13,683 bases of DNA. Source: JAVZGQ01 sp038998365 (lineage in GTDB: Archaea > Aenigmatarchaeota > Aenigmatarchaeia > CG10238-14 > SCSR01). The position numbers were made by a program, and so were the translations under genes. The notes beneath the pieces are model-generated. The model was not told the origin of the DNA, did not search any database, and saw nothing but the letters and a program-made list of their open reading frames with translations. The DNA is taken from assembly GCA_038998365.1 (NCBI GenBank), contig JAVZHJ010000020.1:1-13683 (forward strand), written 5' to 3'. Of the stretch, positions 1 through 7,083 are shown in pieces (the first letter of the stretch is position 1; each line of letters begins with the position of its first letter).

Positions 1-693
1 AACAAGCAAATCAGGACCTTTTTGTATTGTCATTCTTCCAACAAATGTCACCATAGGATCATAAACTCCAATGCCGAGATGTGATTTAACATCTTTCCAT
101 GCATCAACAAAACCGTCAAAATTCCTTGCCCAAATTCCATTTGGCACAACCCTGAGCTTGTCTTCTGGAATTCTGTAAAGTCTTTTCACTTCTTCCCTCA
201 TAACATTGGAGCAAACGGTAACTCTTTCTGCTATGTAAGTACCGTACCATTCAAGGTTTGTTATGTCTTTAGCTACACCATCATGAAAATGGTTTCCATC
301 CCTTCCGAATTGGGTTGAGTGAAGAGTGAAAACAACTTTTTTGTTTCTCGCTTTCTTAATTTCATCCAAGGCATTAACAACTTGCCAATCATGTCCGTGA
401 ATCACATCAAAAGCACCAGAAACATTTTCTGTTTCAAAGAAGTGGTAAGCCATTGATTTACACATGTTGTTAGTCATTTCATAAAAGAAATTGGAAGAGA
501 AGTTGAAAGGGCAACGATGGTAATGAACACCATCAACTACTTCGTAAACCTTTTGATTTTGGCCTATTCTCGTGAAAACGTGAACTTCATTTCCTTTTCT
601 TTGTAAAGCGGCAGCAAGCTCAGTAACAGCAACGCCCATACCACCAACTGGTATAGAGTGTAAGGACTCCCAGCAAAAGAAACCTATTCTCAT
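1..693 (-). CDS. GT4-family glycosyltransferase, partial (possible glycogen synthase)
   Basis: This is the N-terminal 231 residues of a GT-B fold glycosyltransferase. The gene runs off the left edge, so roughly the C-terminal nucleotide-sugar-binding half is missing. Visible motifs are the N-terminal glycine loop GGMGVAVTELAAAL at residues 17-30, FDVIHGHDW at 95-103, VVPNGI at 182-187 and FVGRMTIQKGPDLLV at 217-231. The last is the usual GT4 start of the second Rossmann domain. The start is ATG at 691-693, preceded by a GGTG Shine-Dalgarno-like match five bases upstream and a TATA-like box further up. GT4 proteins of this type sit beside GH57 amylases in other archaea (for example the Methanocaldococcus MJ1606-MJ1611 region, from memory), so glucan synthesis is a reasonable role. 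The donor and product cannot be read from the sequence. The family call is firm; glycogen synthase is inference. No signal peptide or membrane segment is visible. Confidence 0.9.
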   Translation of the reverse strand, partial: MRIGFFCWESLHSIPVGGMGVAVTELAAALQRKGNEVHVFTRIGQNQKVYEVVDGVHYHRCPFNFSSNFFYEMTNNMCKSMAYHFFETENVSGAFDVIHGHDWQVVNALDEIKKARNKKVVFTLHSTQFGRDGNHFHDGVAKDITNLEWYGTYIAERVTVCSNVMREEVKRLYRIPEDKLRVVPNGIWARNFDGFVDAWKDVKSHLGIGVYDPMVTFVGRMTIQKGPDLLV

Positions 694-765
694 AGCAGCA
701 CCAATAACTATTTAAATTTTTGTGTTTTTTGCTTATAAATTTATCATTTATTAGAAAAATTTTTT
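694..765 (-). promoter_or_regulatory. Promoter and SD region of the GT4 gene
   Basis: On the minus strand an AAATTTATAAGC TATA-like box lies at 731-742, centred about 44 bases before the GT4 start codon. This would give a leader of roughly 15-20 bases. The leader ends in GGTG (699-702), five bases before the ATG, which matches the archaeal SD consensus GGAGGTGA. It suggests the GT4 gene has its own promoter rather than only reading through from the GH57 gene upstream. Confidence 0.45.
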
Positions 766-768
766 CTA
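752..768. terminator. AT-rich 17-bp palindrome at the GH57 stop codon, possible weak terminator
   Basis: The sequence is a perfect palindrome of TAGAAAAA and TTTTTCTA around a single central base at 760. It includes the TAG stop codon of the upstream GH57 gene. On the minus strand it gives a run of five T residues just after the stop. Archaeal transcription can terminate at short T runs, so this may end the GH57 transcript. The composition is so AT-rich that chance is a real alternative. Confidence 0.3.
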
Positions 769-1998
769 TTTTATTTTTACTTCTTTAATCATATCCTCAA
801 AATATTCGGAAAACTTTTTTCCTTGGTCAAACCAATAGTCAATTCCCCAGTAAACGTAGCAACTTGTTTCTGCAATCAAAAGCCATTTTTTAACTTTTGA
901 TTTTTGTTCAGGCCTTAGCTCATGGAATTTTTTACTTAATGAGAATATTCTTTTAATCGCTTCAAATCTTTTGCTTCCCATCATCCAAGCTTCATGCCCA
1001 TCTATCCAAGAAGCGCCGATATCTTTCAATCTTACCTTTTCCTCGATTCCTTCAACATAAAATTTTTCTAAAAACTCACTAACAGTTAAAGAAAAAACTT
1101 CTTTTCCAATTTTTTCCTTGAAAAATGGGACAAAGGTTTGAGGGAAAAATTCGTTCATCATTACGTTGCCGTTCTCACCATCGCTTGCAGTAACAAGTAA
1201 AGCAGGCTTACTACTAACTTTAGAAAAAATTTTCTTGGCTTCCAAACATCTTGAATATAACATTTCTGGTAAACAACCTGCTTGCTGGTCGATGAAGTAA
1301 GTTGGAACCCTGAAAATTATCGTGATTTCTTCATTTCCCGCTTGCAACAAATGTGGCTTACAAAAAATTTCTACAATTTTTTCATAACTCAGGCTTTCAT
1401 ATCCGTGTAGGCTTTGTACTGGCAAGATCATCCACTCGTAATATTCTTTTACACATCTTATCAATTCACTTAAATCTTCTTCCTTTCCAGGCACACCCAT
1501 TTCAGGGAGCCAAAATCCCTTGATTTTCTTAAGTTCACTTGAACCAAAAATTTTCTTGAAAGTTTCCCTCCACATTTCTATTTGCAACTTCCAATCTTCT
1601 TTTGGAGTTGCTGGAAAGTAGCAATGTGAGTAAGAAGTGCCTACAAACTCTATACTCCCATGAAATTCTTTCAAAATTTTTTTGTAAGAATTTATAATTG
1701 CACCGACTTTCTCCCCACCAATTTCAATTTCTTCTGAGATTTTTCTTTCATCAAAATCCAAGAGGGATTCTAAAAGAATTCCAGAAAAATCTAGCATGAT
1801 TTTTGGTTTGAAATCTTCTTTAGCAAGCATTTCCACATACTTTGCAGGATTTTTGTAAGCCCTCAACATTAGCCTAGCATCCCAGCTCTCTCTCGAATCT
1901 TTTGAATTCAACATTTTCTCCAAGTTTGAAACTATTTTACCATTGACCCAAACAAGAGGCTGATGCATGTGGAGCCAGGGAATGTAACAAACATCCAT
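766..1998 (-). CDS. GH57 glycoside hydrolase (amylopullulanase/alpha-amylase-like)
   Basis: A 410-residue retaining alpha-glucan hydrolase or transferase of family GH57, with all five conserved regions recognisable. Region 1 is HMHQP at 10-14 and region 2 is GTSYSHCYFP at 120-129. Region 3 is GFWLPEMG at 161-168, with E166 as the predicted nucleophile. Region 4 is TASDGENGN at 270-278, with D273 as the predicted acid/base. Region 5 is WIDGHEAWMMG at 331-341. The C-terminal TSCYVYWG segment (378-385) also recalls GH57 amylopullulanase-type enzymes, from memory. There is no signal peptide, so it should act in the cytoplasm, probably on a glycogen-like polymer alongside the neighbouring debranching enzyme and second GH57. 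Substrate (alpha-1,4, alpha-1,6 or transfer) is not determined by sequence alone. The ATG at 1996-1998 faces the phosphoglucose isomerase gene across 31 bases and is probably leaderless. Confidence 0.9.
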   Translation of the reverse strand: MDVCYIPWLHMHQPLVWVNGKIVSNLEKMLNSKDSRESWDARLMLRAYKNPAKYVEMLAKEDFKPKIMLDFSGILLESLLDFDERKISEEIEIGGEKVGAIINSYKKILKEFHGSIEFVGTSYSHCYFPATPKEDWKLQIEMWRETFKKIFGSSELKKIKGFWLPEMGVPGKEEDLSELIRCVKEYYEWMILPVQSLHGYESLSYEKIVEIFCKPHLLQAGNEEITIIFRVPTYFIDQQAGCLPEMLYSRCLEAKKIFSKVSSKPALLVTASDGENGNVMMNEFFPQTFVPFFKEKIGKEVFSLTVSEFLEKFYVEGIEEKVRLKDIGASWIDGHEAWMMGSKRFEAIKRIFSLSKKFHELRPEQKSKVKKWLLIAETSCYVYWGIDYWFDQGKKFSEYFEDMIKEVKIK

Positions 1999-2029
1999 AA
2001 TTTAATTTTGAAAGAACAAATTAATTTAG
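1999..2029. promoter_or_regulatory. Compact divergent promoter, GH57 / phosphoglucose isomerase
   Basis: Only 31 bases separate two divergent start codons. On the plus strand TTTAATTTT (2001-2009) is centred about 25 bases before the isomerase ATG. On the minus strand an AAATTAATTT-like box (2019-2028) is centred about 25 bases before the GH57 ATG. Both are placed as expected for TATA boxes of leaderless archaeal transcripts, and no SD is visible on either side. The two boxes also form an imperfect inverted repeat, TTAATTTTG and CAAATTAA, flanking AAAGAA (2002-2024). A regulator could bind there, or the symmetry could just be two TATA boxes. Confidence 0.5.
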
Positions 2030-2776
2030 ATGGAGCTTGGGTTTTCTATAAAAAAATCTGGGAAAAAGTTGAGCTTGGATTTCGGGAAGAAAGTTGAATG
2101 TAGAGAAAGAAAACTTTCTGAACTTCTAAAAGATAAAGTTATTCTTGATTTAGAAAATGCAAAAAGGCTTTTTGAAAATAAAGGAGATTTAACAGTTTAT
2201 GAAGTTTTCAACTTGTGGAAGTTTCATGAACCTGCAAAAAAGTTTCTCAAAAAATTTGGTCTTATGATTGATGTAACTTTGCTCAAGCATGGGGTTTTTT
2301 CTTTGGAAGAAGAGGGCGAAGCTTTCTGTACCTATGGCCATGCTCATGAAAAAAATTTTGGTGAAGTTTATGTGGCTCTGAAAAATGATTGTTATTTGCT
2401 TCTCTCTCACATGAAAACCTTTAACAGTTATTTAATCAAAATTAAGGAAGGTTACTCTTTTTTCATTCACCCATCTTTCATTCATAGACTTATATCAGGA
2501 AAAAAAGATTGTGTTGTCTTGAATTTCGTTCCAGAGAAAGCTGGTCATAATTATAATATAGTGAAGAACAAAGGCTTCCCATTCCACATTTTCTATGATA
2601 AAAACAAGAATCTTCAATTCAAAGAGAACAAGAAATATCCAGAAGTCGGTCTTGTTTTAATTAAAAAAATCAAGAGGTTTGATGTCTTAAAACTCGCTGA
2701 AAAGAAACCAAAAAAATTGAAAGAAATATTGAGCAAACCAAAAGATATTTATAGCCTTACTAAAAATTATTTATGA
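2030..2776 (+). CDS. pgiA: Cupin-type (archaeal) glucose-6-phosphate isomerase
   Basis: Interconverts glucose-6-phosphate and fructose-6-phosphate. This is the metal-dependent cupin enzyme, unrelated to ordinary PGI. The signature TYGHAHEKNFGEVYVAL at 101-117 supplies H104, H106 and E112. H152 in HPSFIHR is the fourth predicted metal ligand, and AGHNY at 171-175 matches the conserved AGHDY of the Pyrococcus furiosus enzyme. VYEVF at 56-60 is also shared. The Pyrococcus enzyme has about 189 residues; this one has 248, with a slightly longer N-terminus and about 40 extra lysine-rich residues after position 205 that I do not recognise. It is predicted to be cytoplasmic. Its stop overlaps the next gene as ATGA, so the two are probably translated together. 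It links glucan breakdown to the PfkB kinase and aldolase encoded further on. Confidence 0.9.
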   Translation: MELGFSIKKSGKKLSLDFGKKVECRERKLSELLKDKVILDLENAKRLFENKGDLTVYEVFNLWKFHEPAKKFLKKFGLMIDVTLLKHGVFSLEEEGEAFCTYGHAHEKNFGEVYVALKNDCYLLLSHMKTFNSYLIKIKEGYSFFIHPSFIHRLISGKKDCVVLNFVPEKAGHNYNIVKNKGFPFHIFYDKNKNLQFKENKKYPEVGLVLIKKIKRFDVLKLAEKKPKKLKEILSKPKDIYSLTKNYL

Positions 2777-2976
2777 AGCCTGAAGAAGTTTTTGGTGTGA
2801 ATGCTGGGAAAGTTTGGAATGCTTTGAAGGCAAAGGGTCCTCTGAGTGTGACAGCCATTGCAAAAGAAACCGGTCTTAAGCAGAATGATGTTTTTGGTGC
2901 TTTGGGCTGGCTTGGAAGAGAAGGAAAGATAGAAATCATAGAAGACAAGGGCAAAACTCTTTACAAGCTTGTTTAA
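2773..2976 (+). CDS. Small winged helix-turn-helix protein, DUF2582-like
   Basis: A 67-residue protein that is essentially one winged-helix domain. It resembles the DUF2582 winged helix-turn-helix family (PF10771) in length and pattern: KVWNALKAKGPLSVTAIAKE for helices 1-2, then TGLKQNDVFGALGWLGREGK (38-57) for the recognition helix, then IEIIEDKGKTLYKLV for the wing. No cofactor or sensor domain is present. The ATG shares four bases (ATGA) with the end of the phosphoglucose isomerase gene, so expression is coupled to it. It may be a local regulator of the sugar genes, but that is only inferred from position. Its TAA at 2974-2976 is followed with no gap by the reverse-complement stop of the debranching enzyme. 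Confidence 0.8.
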   Translation: MKPEEVFGVNAGKVWNALKAKGPLSVTAIAKETGLKQNDVFGALGWLGREGKIEIIEDKGKTLYKLV

Positions 2977-4944
2977 TCAAATTTTTGGAACTTTAATCAG
3001 CTTGTAACCTTTTCCTTTTCCACTTTTAAGATTTATTTTCAGTTCATTTGCTTTTCTTTCCATAGCAATTTCAACTATATCATTTCCAATTCTTTTTCTT
3101 CTCAATATTTTCATTCCGTCTAGCAAAGATGGAGAAGCAAATATTGTTTTATTAAAAGCATCAACTTTAAGACCAAGCATATGTTCATCTATGCATCTTA
3201 TCACGGACGCAAATCCCCAACCTTGGAAGAAGCCTGCTGGTTCGTAACCAATTTCTTTAAGAAGTATTGCGTCGCCATTTTCAGAATTCCAAGCTTCATC
3301 TAAAGAACCCAAGCAATTTCTATCAAACATTTTCCACAATATCTTCAAATATTCTAAACCTTTTTCTGGCCTGTCTTGTGCAAACTCTGCACAAGCTACT
3401 AATCCTGTGATCCAGCTCCAAACACTGCCGGTATGATATCCTATGGGGTTGAACTCAGGCTCATTCTTAGAAAGGCTTCTCACACCAAAAAGCGAAGTGA
3501 ATTCTTCACTTTCAATTTTTTCCAAAACCTTTATTGGATTTTTTGAAATTTTGAAAAAAACGGGAAAAATTGAATTTATTGTTTTCTTCTCATCTTTGAA
3601 TTTCCATTTAATCCTATCAAAATAAAGATCTGTTGAAGGGTTCCAAAAATCTTCTATTTTTTTCTTTATTTCTTCCAAAAAAGAAAAATCAATCAAATCC
3701 TCACCCAAGATTTCAGATAATTTTTTTACTGATAACAAACATTCGTACCAAATGGCTTGAACTTCAATTGGTTTACCATCCCTGTCTAAAGTGTCCATCC
3801 AAGTTGATCTTTTTTCAGCTTCAAGTAAGTTTTCATCTGTCTTGCTCATGCACCAGCTCAAAGCTTTAAGTATGTTTTTCCTGCTTTCTTTCAAGAATTC
3901 TAAATCTCCTGAATTTTGAATGTAATGAGTAAAGGCAATAATCCAAAGTGGAGTAGCATCTATTGAACCGTAAGTTGGTTTTCCATCCAAAGAAATAAAG
4001 TTTGGGATTTCACCTTCTCTTGATTGAAATTTCATCAAAGTTGCTAAAGCTTTCTTAGCATCTTCAAAATTTCCATAATCTACAACAGCCGGGATCATCC
4101 AACCCAAATCTCTTCCCCAAAACTGAATAAACCAAGGATAGCCAGCAACATAACCAAAACCTGCTTCAGCTTCCACTTTAAGTTTTTCTAGGCCTAAAAT
4201 GCTTTTCTTGAAAATTTCATCTATTTCTTTAATTCCTGTTTTAAGCTCCGAGCCCAATAAACTTTTTGTTTCTTCTTTTTCAACTTCACTTAAAAAGTTT
4301 TTAGTAGAAACTAGGTTAAGTAATGCTTCGGCTTCATTGTTTCCAGAGGAAAAAATTATTGAAATTTCTTCTTTAGAATTTTTCAACTCAACTTCAAAGG
4401 AAATCATGCCTGGAACAAAACACCTCTCAAGCTCACCCGGAAAGTGATCCTTATAAATTTCTTGGCCAGAAATTTCAAATGGCTTAGAAAATCCTAAAAC
4501 AAGAGAACCTTTTTCAGAACTCACCACAAGCATGTTAGTTTCTTTTTTAAGGAAATATTTTCTATCGTGCCAATTCTCTTCTCTTTCCCTTAAGTTTATT
4601 CCAGCCTCTAGAAAAATTTTTAAATTTCTTTGATCATTGCTTTCTAAAATCAAATTGCAAACCAATGATTTTGCTTCCTCCACCACAAAAAGCTTCTCTT
4701 TGACTTTCATACCATTGAGAGAATAGATGTGAGTAAAGCTTGAATTATCAAAATGGATTTCAACACAATTCTCTGGAGATAGCCATTCCTCGTTGACCCT
4801 AAAAGCAAAATAATCCAAAAATTTTCTTGAGCCAGACCAAAAACCTGTCCATTTTGTCCTGAAGCCGGAGTCACAAAATCTGTGGAAAAAAGCCTTTCTG
4901 CCGGAAAGCAAATAGCATTTGTTTTTAACTTCTTCTATTTTCAT
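2977..4944 (-). CDS. Glycogen debranching enzyme (amylo-alpha-1,6-glucosidase type)
   Basis: Predicted to hydrolyse alpha-1,6 branch points of glycogen-like polymers in the cytoplasm. Numbered from the chosen ATG it has 655 residues, usual for archaeal one-activity debranching enzymes. A GDE_N-like beta domain covers about residues 1-230, including FRTKWTGFWSGSRKFLDYFA near 28-47. A GDE_C-like (alpha/alpha) barrel follows, with QFWGRDLGW at 274-282, GSIDATPLW at 326-334, STWMDTLDRDGKPIEVQAIW at 380-399, YHTGSVWSW at 503-511 and GFFQGWGFASVIR at 572-584. The acid patches around WGRD and STWMD are the likely catalytic region. A TTG four codons upstream (4954-4956) would add four residues. I prefer the ATG at 4942-4944 because a TATA-like box (4961-4970) then sits about 22 bases upstream, fitting a leaderless start. 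The 3' end abuts the winged-helix gene convergently. Confidence 0.92.
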   Translation of the reverse strand: MKIEEVKNKCYLLSGRKAFFHRFCDSGFRTKWTGFWSGSRKFLDYFAFRVNEEWLSPENCVEIHFDNSSFTHIYSLNGMKVKEKLFVVEEAKSLVCNLILESNDQRNLKIFLEAGINLREREENWHDRKYFLKKETNMLVVSSEKGSLVLGFSKPFEISGQEIYKDHFPGELERCFVPGMISFEVELKNSKEEISIIFSSGNNEAEALLNLVSTKNFLSEVEKEETKSLLGSELKTGIKEIDEIFKKSILGLEKLKVEAEAGFGYVAGYPWFIQFWGRDLGWMIPAVVDYGNFEDAKKALATLMKFQSREGEIPNFISLDGKPTYGSIDATPLWIIAFTHYIQNSGDLEFLKESRKNILKALSWCMSKTDENLLEAEKRSTWMDTLDRDGKPIEVQAIWYECLLSVKKLSEILGEDLIDFSFLEEIKKKIEDFWNPSTDLYFDRIKWKFKDEKKTINSIFPVFFKISKNPIKVLEKIESEEFTSLFGVRSLSKNEPEFNPIGYHTGSVWSWITGLVACAEFAQDRPEKGLEYLKILWKMFDRNCLGSLDEAWNSENGDAILLKEIGYEPAGFFQGWGFASVIRCIDEHMLGLKVDAFNKTIFASPSLLDGMKILRRKRIGNDIVEIAMERKANELKINLKSGKGKGYKLIKVPKI

Positions 4945-4994
4945 GCAATCTTCCAATGTTAAATTTATAAGGGATATAAAAAATAATTATAACT
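4945..4994. promoter_or_regulatory. Divergent promoter, debranching enzyme / second GH57
   Basis: A 50-base AT-rich region lies between two divergent glucan-enzyme genes. The minus-strand box TTATAAATTT (4961-4970) is centred about 22 bases before the debranching-enzyme ATG. On the plus strand TTTATAAG (4964-4971) is centred about 28 bases before the GH57 ATG, and GATATAAAAA (4973-4982) is a second, closer candidate. No SD is visible on either side, so both transcripts are probably leaderless or nearly so. The two TATA elements overlap, implying competition or co-regulation of the pair. Confidence 0.5.
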
Positions 4995-6245
4995 ATGGTC
5001 CTAATTACCTTAAACTTCCAGGTTCACCAGCCCATAAGATTAGCTAATTTTCAAGTTGATGGCATCTCCAGAGATCCGAGCTGCTATTTCAACTCTGGTT
5101 TGAATAAAATGGTTTTTGAAAAGGTGAGAGATAGGTGCTATTTGCCAACAACAAGCATTTTGCTTGAACTTATAGATAAATTCAAGCATGAGAAAAAGCA
5201 GTTCAAGGTGAATTTTGCAATAACTGGAGTTTTTCTTGAACTTTGTGAAAAGTATGGTAAAGATGTGCTTGAGAATTTCAAGCAACTTGTGAAAACAAAA
5301 AGAGTTGAAATAATAGGTGAGACTTACCATCACTCCTTATCAAGCCTTTTTGACACAAAAGAAGAATTTGTAGAAGAAGTAAACCTTCATTCTCAAGCGA
5401 TGAAAGATTTCTTTGGCGTTAAGCCTAGGGTTTTTGTTAATACTGAAATGATATATAACAATGTTATTGGAAGGGTAGTTGAAGATTTGGGCTTCAAGGC
5501 AATCTTCACAGAAGGTGCTGAAAGAATTCTTGGTTGGAGATCACCAAATTATGTTTACTTGAGGAAATTCTGCTTTCCTGACGATAGGGACTGGGACCAA
5601 AGGATAAGAATTCTTTTGAGGAATTACAGGCTTAGTGATGATATTGGTTATAGATTTTCAGCAATGAATTGGGACCAATGGCCTTTAACTGCTGACAAAT
5701 TTGCAGCTTGGCTTAACGCTACTAATGGTGAATGCATAAATCTTTTCATGGATTTTGAGACTTTTGGTGAACATCAATGGGCAGAGTCTGGAATTTTTTG
5801 GTTCTTGAGAGCTTTGCCTTTTGAAGTCTTGAAGTATGATAGCCTAGAATTTGCAACACCAAGCGAAGTTATTGAAAGGCTTAAACCAATAGGTGAAATA
5901 GATGTTTTTGAGTTTTCCACAGTATCCTGGGCTGACATGGAAAGAGATGTTTCTGCTTGGCTCGGAAACAAGATGCAACAAACTTGTTTTGAAGAAATAA
6001 AGAATTTGGGCAAAATTTTGAAAGAAGTTGAAGATGGTGAGCTTAAAAAAGTTTGGAAATATTTGCAAACGAGCGATCACTATTACTACATGTGCAACAA
6101 GATGTGGGCAGATGGTGATGTTCACAAGTACTTTAGCTGTTTCTCAAGCCCGGAAGAAAGTTTTGCAAATTTCATGAAGATTGTTGCTGATTTGAAAACA
6201 AGGGTTTTCACCACTTTACTTTCAGGGGAAAAAGAAATTAAATGA
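4995..6245 (+). CDS. GH57 alpha-amylase-like hydrolase
   Basis: A 416-residue GH57 enzyme of a different subgroup from the one at the left, resembling the archaeal MJ1611-type alpha-amylases. Region 1 is FQVHQP at 8-13 and region 2 is GETYHHSLSSL at 108-118. Region 3 is VFVNTEMIYNN at 146-156, with E151 as predicted nucleophile. Region 4 is LFMDFETFGEHQW at 250-262, with D253 as predicted acid/base. Region 5 is MERDVSAWLGN at 315-325. The catalytic set looks intact and there is no signal peptide, so it likely trims or rearranges alpha-1,4 glucan chains in the cytoplasm. The exact specificity (amylase, maltogenic amylase or glucanotransferase) cannot be decided here. It is transcribed divergently from the debranching enzyme and its last eight bases overlap the end of the convergent aldolase gene. 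Confidence 0.92.
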   Translation: MVLITLNFQVHQPIRLANFQVDGISRDPSCYFNSGLNKMVFEKVRDRCYLPTTSILLELIDKFKHEKKQFKVNFAITGVFLELCEKYGKDVLENFKQLVKTKRVEIIGETYHHSLSSLFDTKEEFVEEVNLHSQAMKDFFGVKPRVFVNTEMIYNNVIGRVVEDLGFKAIFTEGAERILGWRSPNYVYLRKFCFPDDRDWDQRIRILLRNYRLSDDIGYRFSAMNWDQWPLTADKFAAWLNATNGECINLFMDFETFGEHQWAESGIFWFLRALPFEVLKYDSLEFATPSEVIERLKPIGEIDVFEFSTVSWADMERDVSAWLGNKMQQTCFEEIKNLGKILKEVEDGELKKVWKYLQTSDHYYYMCNKMWADGDVHKYFSCFSSPEESFANFMKIVADLKTRVFTTLLSGEKEIK

Positions 6246-7083
6246 ATTTTCTGCTAGCTATTTCTTTCAATTCTTTCAGTCTTTCTAAGCAAATTTTCTT
6301 CAAAAATTCCCCTTTATTTTCTGCGTAAAAATAGTCTTGCCAAAGTGCTCTTCCCACCATAAAGCCAGAGCATCCAAATTTAATAGAAATTTCTAATTGC
6401 TCTTCAAATTTCTGGAAATCTATTCCTCTGCTCAACAAGACCCAAGGCACTTTGCTTGCTTTTGTTAGTTTTTTGCAATTTGCTTCCACTTTTTCTTCTC
6501 CGAGTTTGCCGGGAAATTCTGTTTTGAGAAGATCTATACCAAGCTTTGAAATCTCTTTTGCTGATTGAATTATCAGCTTGCCCTTTTCTTTTTCAAAATC
6601 TTTTTCTTTGTAAGGGTAAATAAGAAACTCGCAAACTAAAGGCAAATTTATTTCCCTACATTTTATGGCAACTTCTTCTACAAGCTTTTTTTGTTGTTTT
6701 GCTGTTTTTGCTTTTGGGTTGAAATAAATCAAAAGTTTGGCAGCATCCCCTCCCATCTTTTTCACATTTTCTGGACCAAAATTTTTAATTAAAGAAGTTG
6801 TCCTACCTTCTTTTGTTTCTTGATAGCCAGATTCTTCAAGAGAAATCAGCAAGCCACATTTGTTTTTTATTGCATTTATGGCAGGCTTTCCAAATATAGG
6901 GTCTAGCAAAATTCCTGAAGCTTGAGAAGAAAAAGCTTTTGAGAATTTTAACTTTATTTGCTCCAAAGTTTTTTTCGAAACTTTTTCAGGATTTTTTGGG
7001 TTTATTATTTTCTTAATGGATTGTCTATGATCTAAAGCAACTATGTGAAAAAATCCGTTGGCGGAGATTTTTTCCAAGCTCAA
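6238..7083 (-). CDS. Class I aldolase of the LacD/DeoC family
   Basis: A 281-residue TIM-barrel aldolase of the tagatose-1,6-bisphosphate aldolase (LacD) type, which also includes the sulfofructose-phosphate aldolase YihT. Motifs are VALDHRQS at 15-22, ILLDPIFG at 58-65, LEESGY at 82-87, GGDAAKLLIYFNP at 111-123, CEFLIYP at 151-157, DLLKTEFPG at 184-192, LLSRGI at 216-221 and GFMVGRALWQD at 240-250. K187 matches the Schiff-base lysine of LacD by position and context, and D18 and E152 match other active-site acids. The probable role here is cleavage or synthesis of fructose-1,6-bisphosphate, inferred from the TPI, GAPDH and PGK genes upstream. Tagatose or sulfofructose substrates cannot be excluded. 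The only good start is a TTG directly after the kinase stop codon, supported by an AGAGGT SD element. This is the last gene of the minus-strand run. Confidence 0.88.
   Translation of the reverse strand: MSLEKISANGFFHIVALDHRQSIKKIINPKNPEKVSKKTLEQIKLKFSKAFSSQASGILLDPIFGKPAINAIKNKCGLLISLEESGYQETKEGRTTSLIKNFGPENVKKMGGDAAKLLIYFNPKAKTAKQQKKLVEEVAIKCREINLPLVCEFLIYPYKEKDFEKEKGKLIIQSAKEISKLGIDLLKTEFPGKLGEEKVEANCKKLTKASKVPWVLLSRGIDFQKFEEQLEISIKFGCSGFMVGRALWQDYFYAENKGEFLKKICLERLKELKEIASRKFI

Noticed and set aside
3443..3869. Plus-strand open frames inside the debranching enzyme
   Set aside because: They are antisense to a strongly conserved gene and have a composition typical of reverse-frame shadows, with no recognisable domain.
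4945..4956. TTG start for the debranching enzyme
   Set aside because: It would place the TATA-like box about 10 bases from the start; the ATG at 4942-4944 gives a normal leaderless spacing.
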